A DNA stretch of 64,000 bases from Bacteroidota bacterium (GCA_016124585.1 WGNL01000036.1:1-64000); one strand, 5' to 3'; shown: positions 50,559 through 59,143, numbered from the stretch's first letter. Numbers and translations are program-made. Notes: a model not told the origin generated them from the letters alone.

Positions 50559-52385
50559 ATGGATTCATACCAACGAATAATTCAATTTTTGGAAGACAAT
50601 ACTTCGGTATTCAGGCAGACCTATGAGCTGACAAGAACGATTGCAATCATGGGCAAAGACTTAGCAGAAGATGCTAAAATGGGGCTGTTAGGATGGGAAA
50701 TTGACGCCTTGAACTTCAGCATCAACAACGGACAACTCGGTCCGATTTCCCAGCAGACGACTTGGGACGGCAAAGTCATTCATGCTTACCCGAGTTTTGA
50801 AAAATTTGGAGAGGAAGGTTTTGAATATCTCTATTCACGGGCAGATGTCTCCACTAATGACTACCTGAAAGCGAGGTATTTCATACTACTTTGGTCAGCT
50901 CCCGGAAAATATCGTAATGAGGAAACTGCAAAACTCGCTATTGATTCCCTGTTGAGGTTGCTCGACAAGAAGGTCAAGTTAGTCCCTGTTGATGACTCGG
51001 AACAAAAGTTCGAGCAGTTGGCCCTCTTTGAGTGTGCTGTCAAAATTTCCTCCAAAATCCGCACCTATCGTATAGATGAATTGAAAACTGTCGCCAATCA
51101 TTGGCTATTCACCCCAGGATTGGTGGAAGACTTTTTCTCTCTTTCCGTTATTGAAACCATACTTGATTACCCCAAAGTTTGGAAGGTTGCCGAGCTTGAA
51201 AAACTCTCTGTACCACTTGAAAGCATCATGGGCAACTGCATTGCAAAACCTGATTCGTTCACAGCGGAAAGGGTATTTCAAGCTGGAGAACGGCTTGCTT
51301 CCAAACTCCAACAAGATGTGAAGTTCTGGCATAATAAACTGGGCGAGGCATACGAGGCTTTTGCTGAACACAGGTTGGACGATGAGAGCAGGATGATACC
51401 GCTCAGTTCTTTGGGCAGGGCGCTTGCCAGTTATCAGGCTGCAAAAAACGAGGAAAAGGTCTCGGAAATTGGAGTCCGCTTCCAAAGGTTGAAAGACGAA
51501 CTTCAGCTTGCCGAAATTAGCGTCCCTCTGCCTTCTGAACCATTGCTTGCTTTGATAAGACACGAGGAAGCCAGGGCTAAAAAATTGCTGGAGCGCAGCA
51601 GCTTTGAGATTTTTGAATATTTGGCGAGTGCGCCAGAGATGTTTCCGCCCATAAAAGCCATGCGGGAAGGGATAGAAAAGAAAGGCTTGGATTTCCTCGA
51701 CTTTGCGACTAAGTTGAATTTTGACATCAATACAAATGTGAAAATAGAGGAAGGCGGCAATGGGTCGAGCAAGTTGGATGACCTCCAACTTGAATACAAA
51801 CTTCACCTGCGTTTTGCCCTCATGCCATTTTTGACAACTGTAATTGAGCAAGGCATCTTGAATGGAAAAGTCAATGCAAATACACTGGTCAAGTGGCTGG
51901 CAGAGAAAACATGGCTTGGGCAAGTATTGGAAGAACCCAACGCAGGTGCACCTGTTCGGCAATACAACTGGCTGGGCTTGCTGGCTCCCGCCTTGCTGGA
52001 GTTTTTCGTTCAAAAAGAGGCATCGCTGAAATCGAAAAACGCATTCACCAACTACGTTCTCTGCATTGATTCCATCACACCGAAGTTTGAGGGTATTCTG
52101 CGGGACTTTGCCAAGCGAGCAGACATCAACACCCTCACCACCAGGAATGGGCAAGTTCGGGAAATGTACATCGAGGACATTCTCTGCTCTCCAAAGATTG
52201 GTGCGTTTTTCCATGAGAACGACCTTGCCTTTTTCAAGTACCTGTTCACCGCTTCTGGCGTCAACCTTCGGAACAATGTGGCGCATAGTTACTTCCGCTT
52301 CCAGAACTACTCCGAAGGATACATGATACTGCTAATTTTGGCGGTCTTGCGGTTTGGGAGGTATAAACTGCAAGCCAGAAAGTGA
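50559..52385 (+). CDS. DUF4209 family protein, HEPN-like RNxxxH motif
   Basis: A 608-residue, mainly helical cytoplasmic protein. The C-terminal ~80 residues match DUF4209, with GVNLRNNVAHSYFRFQNYS near residue 568; RNNVAH fits the HEPN Rx4H pattern. The N-terminal ~450 residues are helical-repeat-like, as in full-length DUF4209 proteins. A second gene follows 31 bp downstream and both are A+T-richer than the region to the left. The pair is flanked by copies of the ~225-bp repeat. An RNase-type anti-phage role is plausible but not shown. Confidence 0.75.
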   Translation: MDSYQRIIQFLEDNTSVFRQTYELTRTIAIMGKDLAEDAKMGLLGWEIDALNFSINNGQLGPISQQTTWDGKVIHAYPSFEKFGEEGFEYLYSRADVSTNDYLKARYFILLWSAPGKYRNEETAKLAIDSLLRLLDKKVKLVPVDDSEQKFEQLALFECAVKISSKIRTYRIDELKTVANHWLFTPGLVEDFFSLSVIETILDYPKVWKVAELEKLSVPLESIMGNCIAKPDSFTAERVFQAGERLASKLQQDVKFWHNKLGEAYEAFAEHRLDDESRMIPLSSLGRALASYQAAKNEEKVSEIGVRFQRLKDELQLAEISVPLPSEPLLALIRHEEARAKKLLERSSFEIFEYLASAPEMFPPIKAMREGIEKKGLDFLDFATKLNFDINTNVKIEEGGNGSSKLDDLQLEYKLHLRFALMPFLTTVIEQGILNGKVNANTLVKWLAEKTWLGQVLEEPNAGAPVRQYNWLGLLAPALLEFFVQKEASLKSKNAFTNYVLCIDSITPKFEGILRDFAKRADINTLTTRNGQVREMYIEDILCSPKIGAFFHENDLAFFKYLFTASGVNLRNNVAHSYFRFQNYSEGYMILLILAVLRFGRYKLQARK

Positions 52386-52416
52386 CAATATCCAAATCAA
52401 AATTAATTGGGAAATT

Positions 52417-53382
52417 ATGTTCAAAATCAATGTCAAGCTGCCAGAAGTCAACACTCATGCCGTTGAGCCAGAATTGGTTTTCAACTGTACCGTTTCATAC
52501 GAACAACCATTGGAGGCTATCTTGTCCTTTTACGGCTGCCTTCGTGCAGGGGATGGCAAGTTACTCTCTGACCTCAACTTTCAAGTTCAGCGACTTGATT
52601 GCCCGCTTTCGGTTCATTATAACATCGGCCAGAAACAGCCTACTAGAGAAGAAACCATCAGGTTTCAAGCAAAAGCAAAGCTTTCACACAGGGCCATTTC
52701 TCATGTCGAAAGTGTTAGGCAAGCCCATTATCATAAAAATGCAGTCCTAAGTATCTCATTAAGTCTTGTAACTGCGACCCAAAAATTTGACCGAAGGTTA
52801 TTTTCGACACAAGGGCGAGAAGGAGAACCTGAATTTCTTAAAGTATCTGATGAATTTTATGAGACATCTTTTGAAATTCCTCAAAGTGATTGGTTACACA
52901 AATATGCCGAACAACTGGGTGTTGGCAAATTCCTCTTGGTGGAGCTACCTCCTGCCAATCTTAGCTTCGTTCAGGAAAGGTTCTTAAAGTCGGGATTCCC
53001 AGCTGTGAAGAAAGACCTGTATAAAATTTATGAAAGGCTAACCGAGAACCTGAACATGATGGAATCTGAGGTAAGAAAGGGAAATTGGGATTTGGTGGTT
53101 CGATATTCCAGGGAATTTTTCGAGCTATTAAAGTTGGGCAAGAACAACCCACTTGAAAAGGATTTAAGGGATATGTTCAGGTTACGGAACGGAAGTGACA
53201 TTGGTTTTGACGAATTGATGAGAGGGTTAATCGCCCTGTTTGACTACGCCTCAAAATTCATCCATGAAAAACCTCAAGGCTTGGCTTCGCTGCAAGTTAA
53301 ACCTAAAGCAAGAAGCGAGGATGCCTATCTTGTTTACAGCCTGTGTCTAAATACTTGGAATTTGATTGCTGAAAAAATTTGA
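52417..53382 (+). CDS. Uncharacterised partner of the DUF4209 protein
   Basis: A 321-residue protein from the ATG at 52417. The first ~160 residues look beta-rich (ELVFNCTVSYEQPLEAILSF), then a helical C-terminal half ends with GFDELMRGLIALFDYASKF followed by IHEKPQG. The FDYASKFIHE phrase resembles C-termini of HEPN or Abi-C-like proteins, where the histidine is conserved. I do not recognise the family. The 31-bp spacing to DUF4209 indicates an operon. Confidence 0.7.
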   Translation: MFKINVKLPEVNTHAVEPELVFNCTVSYEQPLEAILSFYGCLRAGDGKLLSDLNFQVQRLDCPLSVHYNIGQKQPTREETIRFQAKAKLSHRAISHVESVRQAHYHKNAVLSISLSLVTATQKFDRRLFSTQGREGEPEFLKVSDEFYETSFEIPQSDWLHKYAEQLGVGKFLLVELPPANLSFVQERFLKSGFPAVKKDLYKIYERLTENLNMMESEVRKGNWDLVVRYSREFFELLKLGKNNPLEKDLRDMFRLRNGSDIGFDELMRGLIALFDYASKFIHEKPQGLASLQVKPKARSEDAYLVYSLCLNTWNLIAEKI

Positions 53383-53387
53383 GCGGC

Positions 53388-53623
53388 TTTTCCATTTCGT
53401 GGGTCGGCCCGGGCTACAAAGTTCGCAGCCAACGAAACCCGGTCGAGCTGGAAAGCAGGGGCGGCGTCCATCGGAGCCGCTGCTGCTGCTGCGTGAGCGC
53501 CGCCGCTGCCTTTTGAACAAGCAGTGAACGGAGTGAGCAGTGAGCGGTGAGAAAGGCTGCGGCGGTGCGTTGGGGGTTTCGCTGGCTGCACCGCTGAAAA
53601 CGGGTGGGCGGGGGAGGCGGGGG
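53388..53623. repeat. ~225-bp dispersed intergenic repeat, copy 2
   Basis: Starts TTCCATTTCGTGGGTCGGCC and ends CGGGTGGGCGGGGGAGGCGG. It starts 5 bp after the DUF4209-partner stop. It is nearly identical to copy 3 over its whole length, apart from short G/C-rich indels in the middle. Confidence 0.88.
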
Positions 53624-53652
53624 ATTCACTCTGGGCAATCTTCTCATGGCTA

Positions 53653-54051
53653 CTACAAATTTGAGCAGCGATTTTCGAGGCTATTCAAGCATGAAAGAAC
53701 ATCCATAACCAATCTGTTTTTCATCATTTCGACCTCTTGGTAAGGCAAGCACCCGCTGCGGTTTTCCCGGTTGAGAGAACTCAACCGTCGCTGAAATCCA
53801 ATCACTTCATTTTCAATCCCAAAAAGTCGTTTGCATTTGCATAATCGAAACAGTACCGTCAGTGCTTCTTCGAGTTGGTCTTGTGCCACAAGTGCTTTGA
53901 CTTTTCTGAAGTCATTCGTTGTACAGCACCTGAAGCATATCTTGAAAGGCAATTTCATTGCTTTTGATTTATGCTTCAAAACTGAGGTGGCGTAGCCTAC
54001 AAAGAAAGGACACAGAGAACGGGTGTTCTCAAACCATTGATTTACAAGCAT
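53653..54051 (-). CDS. Stand-alone EAD11-like (effector-associated domain) protein
   Basis: A 132-residue frame; the real start may be the ATG at 53958. The C-terminal ~80 residues read ALVAQDQLEEALTVLFRLCK, ENEVIGFQRRLSSLNREN, then GCLPYQEVEMMKNRLVMDVL. This spacing (helix, ENEvI/QRRLsxL, G-x-hxxxExxxxxNRl) fits effector-associated domain 11, an adaptor used to recruit caspase-, trypsin- or TIR-type effectors in Bacteroidota conflict systems. No effector is fused or adjacent, so it is either a remnant or an adaptor acting in trans. It lies between repeat copies 2 and 3. Confidence 0.55.
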   Translation of the reverse strand: MLVNQWFENTRSLCPFFVGYATSVLKHKSKAMKLPFKICFRCCTTNDFRKVKALVAQDQLEEALTVLFRLCKCKRLFGIENEVIGFQRRLSSLNRENRSGCLPYQEVEMMKNRLVMDVLSCLNSLENRCSNL

Positions 54052-54283
54052 TTACCATTTAGTGGGTCGGCCCGGGCTACAAAGTTTGCAGCCAACGAAA
54101 CCCCGTCGAGCTGGAAAGCAGGGGCGGCGTCCATCGGATGCCGCTGCTGCTGCGGGAGCGCTGCCGCTGCCTTTCGAACAAGCGGTGAGGGGAGTGAGCA
54201 GTGAGCGGTGAGAAAGGCTGCGGCGGTGCGTTGGGGTTTCGCTGGCTGCACCGCTGAAAACGGGTGGGTGGGGGAGGTGGGGG
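54051..54283. repeat. ~225-bp dispersed intergenic repeat, copy 3
   Basis: Starts TTTACCATTTAGTGGGTCGG and matches copy 2 closely. On the minus strand copies 2 and 3 share the spurious frame SLAANFVARADP. Confidence 0.88.
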
Positions 54284-54321
54284 CAGTCTTCAGTCCTCAG
54301 TCAGCAGTTGGCAGTCAGGGT
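54283..54321. repeat. CAGTTGGCAGTCAGG short tandem repeat
   Basis: CAGTCTTCAGTCCTCAGTCA followed by GCAGTTGGCAGTCAGG, directly abutting repeat copy 3. Same family as 42750, 55789 and 61736. Confidence 0.7.
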
Positions 54322-54371
54322 ACAGATGAGCGCCCCTTTGTCCGCCAAACCGGACAAAGGGGCGTTTGCGT

Positions 54372-54719
54372 TCAGGCAGGCACTTCGTCGAGCAGGGGCA
54401 GGACGTGGACGGCGTTGAACTCCGCCAAGTCCAACACGAGGTCAAAGCTGTCGTCCTCAATGGCGACGAGGTAGCGCCATTTGAAATCTTGATAAACCTT
54501 CCGGGCGATGTCCTTGCCGTACAGTTCGTGGCAGATGGCGTAGGCGAGTTGCGCCGGGCCGCTGCCGCCATAGCCCCAGTTGAAGCCTTCGGGCGAGTGG
54601 GTTACGTGTTTCAGGCTTTTGGCATGGCTTAAGGCTTTGTCGTTTAGCCAGACTTTGCAGGTGCTGCCACCATGCGCCGTTTCGGGTCGGTAGCCTTTCA
54701 ATTTTGCGGTGTTTTCCAT
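54372..54719 (-). CDS. DUF6166 protein
   Basis: A 115-residue soluble protein: STCKVWLNDKALSHAKSL, HSPEGFNWGYGGSGPAQLAY, AICHELYGKDIARKVYQDFK. This is the DUF6166 pattern, a small domain often encoded on plasmids and conjugative elements. Function unknown. It lies 70 bp downstream of the ArdC-like gene on the same strand, after an ATGATGA-type micro-repeat. Confidence 0.8.
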   Translation of the reverse strand: MENTAKLKGYRPETAHGGSTCKVWLNDKALSHAKSLKHVTHSPEGFNWGYGGSGPAQLAYAICHELYGKDIARKVYQDFKWRYLVAIEDDSFDLVLDLAEFNAVHVLPLLDEVPA

Positions 54720-54728
54720 GGCGAGAAA

Positions 54729-54770
54729 AAATTAAATGATGAACGATAAATGATGAATGATGAATTGGCG
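54729..54770. repeat. ATGATGAA short tandem repeat
   Basis: AAATGATGAACGATAAATGA followed by TGAATGATGAATTGG. Degenerate heptamer/octamer run between the DUF6166 and ArdC-like genes. Confidence 0.5.
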
Positions 54771-54789
54771 GCAGCTTGAACCGCTATGG

Positions 54790-55692
54790 TCAGGCTGTCG
54801 ATTCGGTTTGTTCCACTGTGTCAGGTTGGGGACTTTCTTGCTGCATTCCCAAAGGCGCAAGCAGGTAGTCAGCAGCACGTTGGGCGGCGCTGGCGGCGGT
54901 CATCAGCAGGCGGGCGTCACCGTTCAGGGTGGCAATCCAGGATTGGAGGTAGGCGGCACTGTTCTCGACCAGTTCCTCCATGACGATGCCGCAATGGGCG
55001 CACAGGAAACAGGCGGACATTTCGGCCACGAGTTCTTCCCGACTGTACTTTTCGTCACCGAATTTTGAGGGTTCGATTCTGTTGAGGCGGTTGTGGTGTC
55101 CCGTCCAATGGCTCAACTCGTGGAAGTAGGTCAGGTAGTAATGCTCCCTGCTTTGGAAGTCGGTCAGGGCGGGCATTTTTACCAAATCAAGGGTGGGGTT
55201 GTAGGCAGGTTCGCCGGGTCGAAGCTCGTGGGGATTGGCAGTCAGTACGGCTTCGCAATCCTCCATACGGGCGGGCGGTTCGGGCTGCTCGTCCTTGAAC
55301 ATATCGGCGGTGAAACCCTCAATATCCAGCACATTGAAAACCCTGTACTCGTACACAAAAGGCACTACTTTTTCCGCTTCCTTCCTCGTGTCCACCCGCT
55401 TGCCGTCGGCGTCGAAAAACAGCATTTTCCAGAAATAGACGGGGAGCGATTTTGCGCCCTTGCGGATGCGGTGTCCGGCGTCGCCGATTTGCTTGAAGGT
55501 GGCGAAGCGTGGCACGTCGAAACCGTCGAGCAAAAAGCGGTTGATGCCCGTGTAAATGTGGCCGCTGAAATGGTTACAGGGTGCGCCCATTTGGATGCGG
55601 TTCCAGGTCTTGCGCCACGGCACGACGCCGCTTTCCAATTGGGTGATGATTCGAGCAGTCATTTCTTGAAACTTATCATTGGAGGCTTTCAT
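54790..55692 (-). CDS. ArdC-like antirestriction / ssDNA-binding zincin protein
   Basis: A 300-residue protein from the ATG at 55692. The N-terminal ArdC ssDNA-binding part shows ITQLESGVVPWRKTWNRIQ, SGHIYTGINRFLL and FKQIGDAGHRIRKGAKSLPV. The C-terminal zincin-like metallopeptidase carries YFHELSHWTGHHNRL (HExxH near residue 205) and EELVAEMSACFLC. ArdC proteins protect incoming conjugative DNA from restriction. With DUF6166 and the nearby exonuclease it marks an integrated plasmid/ICE segment. Confidence 0.9.
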   Translation of the reverse strand: MKASNDKFQEMTARIITQLESGVVPWRKTWNRIQMGAPCNHFSGHIYTGINRFLLDGFDVPRFATFKQIGDAGHRIRKGAKSLPVYFWKMLFFDADGKRVDTRKEAEKVVPFVYEYRVFNVLDIEGFTADMFKDEQPEPPARMEDCEAVLTANPHELRPGEPAYNPTLDLVKMPALTDFQSREHYYLTYFHELSHWTGHHNRLNRIEPSKFGDEKYSREELVAEMSACFLCAHCGIVMEELVENSAAYLQSWIATLNGDARLLMTAASAAQRAADYLLAPLGMQQESPQPDTVEQTESTA

Positions 55693-55788
55693 ATTGCAGC
55701 ATTTGAAAATGAAGGGAAAAACCCGCCGTCCGCCTTGGGCGTGGCGGCGGGTGCGCTCCGGGCGGAGCGATGGCGACAAACACGTTTT

Positions 55789-55827
55789 CAGTTGGCAGTT
55801 CGACAGTTGGCAGTTGGCAGTCAGGGG
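55789..55827. repeat. CAGTTGGCAGT short tandem repeat
   Basis: CAGTTGGCAGTTCGACAGTT followed by GGCAGTTGGCAGTCAGG, between ArdC start and the exonuclease stop. Confidence 0.7.
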
Positions 55828-55830
55828 CTG

Positions 55831-56673
55831 CTAAACCCGCTCGCCCGATTCCTGGAACTTGCGCAATAGGTAGCGGTATTTCTTGCGTCCTTTTTCGATG
55901 AAATCGCTGTCCCGGTGGAAGGGGACGATGTGGACGGCGTAGGGCGGGCGCTTCTGCACCCCGACGAAGTAGAACCATTCGGCACGGCTGCCGTCGAGGT
56001 AGAAAGCGGCTTGGCGGTCGTAGTCGTACACGGAAAGCAGTTCGGTGAAGTGTTCCCCGCTCCATGCGCTGGTGGTTTTCACGTCGAAAACCGCCTTGCG
56101 GCAAGCGATGTCTAATTGCGCCTTGCAGGGTAAGCCCGTTTCTTTGTCCGTCCAAACCCTCGGCTTTTCGTAGGACAATCTTTTGAACTTGGGGTGGCTG
56201 GCGAGGAAGCCGCCGAAGTCGCCGATATAGGCATCCCGCATTTGCCGGATGGCTTCCCACTCGGAGGGGCGGAGGTTCCAAACTGGGTCGCAGCTTGGGG
56301 CGTGTTCGAGGGTGACGGCGTGGAAGGCTTGGCCGAACACCAGACAGCGTTCCGGGTAGCGGATTTCCTCGCCCTGCAATTTTGCCTTGAAGCGGGTGAG
56401 CCGGGCGTTGCTGATGGCTGGGATTCTGCGGATATGGTCGTCCGGCAGTTCGGCGAGCGGCACGGATGCCTCAAAGCCCAAATGACTGAACAGGTTCAGG
56501 TAGTTCACGAGGCTGGCACGGGTCAGGCACTCGGTCTTTGCCGTCCATTTTATGAGCATGGTTTCGAGGGTTTCCGGGGTCAAGTTGGTGAAGAGGTCGC
56601 CATAATGGGTGGCAACGGTCTGGCTGGCAGGGGCAATGGCCAGGTCTGCCAAGCGGGTGTTGGTGGTTGTCAT
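55831..56673 (-). CDS. PD-(D/E)XK exonuclease-like protein (RecE/Exo VIII type)
   Basis: A 280-residue protein from the ATG at 56673. The nuclease core lies near the middle: FGQAFHAVTLEH near residue 115, KAQLDIACRKAVFDVKTT (D...DxK) near 180-198 and YDYDRQAAFYLDG near 215, a RecE/phage exonuclease arrangement. It likely processes dsDNA ends for recombination. The adjacent gene at 56876 could be its single-strand annealing or accessory partner, as in RecE/RecT pairs, but shows no recognisable RecT signature. Confidence 0.82.
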   Translation of the reverse strand: MTTTNTRLADLAIAPASQTVATHYGDLFTNLTPETLETMLIKWTAKTECLTRASLVNYLNLFSHLGFEASVPLAELPDDHIRRIPAISNARLTRFKAKLQGEEIRYPERCLVFGQAFHAVTLEHAPSCDPVWNLRPSEWEAIRQMRDAYIGDFGGFLASHPKFKRLSYEKPRVWTDKETGLPCKAQLDIACRKAVFDVKTTSAWSGEHFTELLSVYDYDRQAAFYLDGSRAEWFYFVGVQKRPPYAVHIVPFHRDSDFIEKGRKKYRYLLRKFQESGERV

Positions 56674-56875
56674 TTGAAGAGAAGTGAGATGTGAGAGGGT
56701 GAGAGCGTGAGAAGCCACTACCCTACCCTTTCGGTGATTGATTTTGGAAAAAGTCGGCGGCGTCCTGCGGGGAGCAGCGACCGCCGCCGCTGGCAAGTAA
56801 ATGGCTGGATGGCCTTTTTAAGCTCCCGAATCATCGGGACAGGCCATCCGACCATTACCAAAAACCGATGTATGT

Positions 56876-57517
56876 TTAGGCTGCGACCGCTTCGGCCTCC
56901 GCTTCTTCTGGCTGGCCGTTCAGTTCGATGACCGGGTGCGGCGGGTTCCAGTTCAATGAAAACTCGATGCGGGCATCCCCCGTGGTCGTTTCTTCCCGCC
57001 AGAAGTCCAGCCCTTCCGTGACCCGGAACAAGGTTTCCTTGTCACCCTTTTCCAGTTTCTTGTAGCTGAATTCTGCCATGAAATACTTCTTGCCGGGGGC
57101 TTCCGGGTCTTTGCATTCCTTCTCGACGGGGCGGGCGGTGAGGATGACGTCGCAGGGCGTCACGTCGTCGTAGAACATTTCATTGGCTGCAAGCCGCATG
57201 AAATTCTCGACGCTGTAACCGTGAAAAAGCACGGCGCAGACCTGCCGGGCCTCGTTGAGGAAAAAGAACTCTGCCCAACGCTTTTTGCCCATGCCCAAAA
57301 TATTGTCGTTGAAGATGCGGTAGGCAATGGGAATGAAGGAAAACTCCTCCCCTTTCTTGGTCAGCGACACGTCGCCGTTGAGGTTGAAATTGCCCTTGCT
57401 GGCGTCGAAGCGGATTTGACGGGGATAGCCGGGCAGGTAGCGTAGGTTGAAAACCTCGCCCGTTTTCTTGTCAATCAGGTTGCCGTTGGCGCTGGTAATT
57501 GGAAGCAGATTTTTCAT
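56876..57517 (-). CDS. Hypothetical protein beside the exonuclease
   Basis: A 213-residue soluble protein, beta-rich by eye (GDVSLTKKGEEFSFIPIAYR, FFFLNEARQVCAVLFHGYS). It ends in an acidic tail rich in Glu and Ala (residues ~203-213), as single-strand-binding proteins sometimes have. No family is recognised. It is co-directional with the PD-(D/E)XK exonuclease gene 200 bp downstream, so a recombination role is a guess. Confidence 0.7.
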   Translation of the reverse strand: MKNLLPITSANGNLIDKKTGEVFNLRYLPGYPRQIRFDASKGNFNLNGDVSLTKKGEEFSFIPIAYRIFNDNILGMGKKRWAEFFFLNEARQVCAVLFHGYSVENFMRLAANEMFYDDVTPCDVILTARPVEKECKDPEAPGKKYFMAEFSYKKLEKGDKETLFRVTEGLDFWREETTTGDARIEFSLNWNPPHPVIELNGQPEEAEAEAVAA

Positions 57518-57765
57518 AGTAAATAAATAATTAATGTGAATTAAAAAAGGTGCAGTGTTTGACCGGGATACTGCGCCCCCTGCCCAACCTGTTGCCGCAC
57601 AGGGAGGGAAAAGCGGGTTTCTCTTTCAGATTTATTCCGGCTATGCCCGGAAAAGGCTATTTCTCAAAGGAATTGCTAACGAAAACTAAGCCCGTACTAC
57701 TTGCGCAAGAGGAAGAAAAGCGCCGGGGATAACGCCCCCCGACAGGGCGGTTTTCTCACAGTATG

Positions 57766-58095
57766 TCAAATCAAAAGCTCGTAAAGTATCTCAGCCAGTT
57801 CCCTTTCCTCCAGCCCACCCCAAGCGGTGACTTTGTAGCGGTCGCTACCTTCCGACAGGGTATCGGCTTCGATGCCCGCCACCTTGCTTTTTCGGCTGAA
57901 AAAACGGTAGGCTTCGGTGGTAAAGGGCTTCACAACGGGCAACCTGCCGTGCAAGCAAACCACATCGTATTCCTGAAAACCGGGAGTAATGGAAAAATGC
58001 TCGTATGGGCGCAAGGTGCGCTCCTCGTAATAAGCCTCGGCGGCGGCAATCCTGCCAGCTTCGATGCTCTCGGATAGATAGGCTGTGTTTGTCAT
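57766..58095 (-). CDS. Hypothetical small protein
   Basis: A 109-residue protein from the ATG at 58095: TNTAYLSESIEAGRIAAAEA, FSITPGFQEYDVVCLHGRLP, GLEERELAEILYELLI. No family or membrane segment is seen. It is transcribed away from the iteron-like region at 58133-58371, which therefore probably holds its promoter. Confidence 0.65.
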   Translation of the reverse strand: MTNTAYLSESIEAGRIAAAEAYYEERTLRPYEHFSITPGFQEYDVVCLHGRLPVVKPFTTEAYRFFSRKSKVAGIEADTLSEGSDRYKVTAWGGLEERELAEILYELLI

Positions 58096-58132
58096 TTGTC
58101 TAATTTCTTTGATTGTTTGATAATGTAAAAAT

Positions 58133-58371
58133 ACAAACAAAAGTGCTAATTAGCAAGACTTGTCAAGTTTTTGGAAACATATTTTTATTAAATATAAAAC
58201 ACAAATAAAAGTGCTAAATTATTAATAACACCTCAACCAATATCAATTAATAATGTGCTTTAGGAAACAGAATGGACTGTGAAAAACACATATAAAAACC
58301 CGATAAGCAATAAATAAAAATACAAAAAAAAGTGCCAAAAATAATAGATGCACAAATAAAAGTGCTAACTT
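58133..58371 (+). repeat. Four iteron-like direct repeats (ACAAAyAAAAGTGCTAA)
   Basis: Copies start at 58133, 58201, 58322 and 58352, all on the plus strand in an A+T-rich region of about 300 bp without a gene (58096-58398). Three contain the exact core AAAAGTGCTAA; the copy at 58322 reads AAAAGTGCCAA. Such arrays serve as plasmid replication iterons or as repressor operators. Spacing is irregular (68, 121, 30 bp), which favours operators. Confidence 0.75.
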
Positions 58372-58398
58372 AGAAGCAGAAAAAAACAACTGCTAAAG

Positions 58399-59115
58399 AT
58401 GGCAACCACAAACACCACGAAACAGGAAGCAAACCGGGCGAGCGCCGCCGCACACTGGGCGAAGAAGGACGCCGAAGCCGCCCGCCATGCCGAACAGGAA
58501 AGCGCCGCCACCAACCCGGAACGGAACGGCGAAGCCAAACGCCACCACGCCGAAGCCCTGCAAGCAAGCTGGGAAGCGGAACAAGCCGCCCGCAAGGCAC
58601 AAGCCGCCAACGACCCGGAAACCGCAGCCCGCCACGCCGACGAGGCAGAGGCAGCAGCGGAAAGGGCGAAGCAAAACCGCAAGGCAGCCGAAGCAGCGGC
58701 ACAAGCCGACGCACCAGCGGACGCACTGACCCAAGCCGCCCGCAGCGCTGCCAGCGAAGCACAGAAAAGCGCCGCCGAAGCCGAGCAAGCACGGCAGGAG
58801 GCCCAACGCCACAACCTGAAAGAGGCCAGCTACGGCGACATGCGGAACTACAAGGCAGCCCACGCACACAAGGCGGCGAAACAACAGGCAGCACGGGCAC
58901 AAGCCGAAGCCGAAGCAGCCGCCCGCAGCGCAAGCTGGGCGAGCTACCACGAAAACGAGGGGCTAAAACTGGAAGCCGCCAACGCCGCCAAACGCCACGC
59001 CAAACGGGCAGCGGCGGCAGCCGAGAAAGCGAAAGCGGCGGCGAAGGAAGCCAAGGAAGGGGCAAGGGAAGCCAAGCTACGGAACGACGAGCAGCCCACC
59101 GACCCGGAGGACTGA
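58399..59115 (+). CDS. Alanine/lysine/glutamate-rich coiled-coil protein
   Basis: A 238-residue protein, almost entirely Ala, Lys, Glu, Gln and Arg, starting MATTNTTKQEANRASAAAHW. It has repeated heptad-like AEAAAERAKQN / AAEAAAQAD patterns, predicting one long helix or coiled coil. There is no signal peptide or TM segment. It is strongly G+C-rich, in contrast to the A+T-rich iteron region just upstream. It resembles plasmid-borne KfrA- or TolA-like helical proteins by composition only. No function assigned. Confidence 0.7.
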   Translation: MATTNTTKQEANRASAAAHWAKKDAEAARHAEQESAATNPERNGEAKRHHAEALQASWEAEQAARKAQAANDPETAARHADEAEAAAERAKQNRKAAEAAAQADAPADALTQAARSAASEAQKSAAEAEQARQEAQRHNLKEASYGDMRNYKAAHAHKAAKQQAARAQAEAEAAARSASWASYHENEGLKLEAANAAKRHAKRAAAAAEKAKAAAKEAKEGAREAKLRNDEQPTDPED

Positions 59116-59143
59116 CCAAGAACGACAGCGGGGCGGACAAGGC

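Noticed and set aside
53334-54251. Minus-strand ORFs in the repeats (SLAANFVARADP)
   Set aside because: They occur only because the repeats are similar; reading frames are of different length and overlap non-coding signals.
50237-54283. Repeat copies as integron attC sites
   Set aside because: The inverted ends suggested attC, but RYYYAAC/GTTRRRY boxes do not fit (AGCCAAC, GTTGGGG), copies are long and no integron integrase is seen.
58133-58371. CRISPR array
   Set aside because: Repeat core is only ~17 nt with irregular spacing and too few copies; no cas genes apart from a Cas4-like nuclease 4 kb away in another operon.
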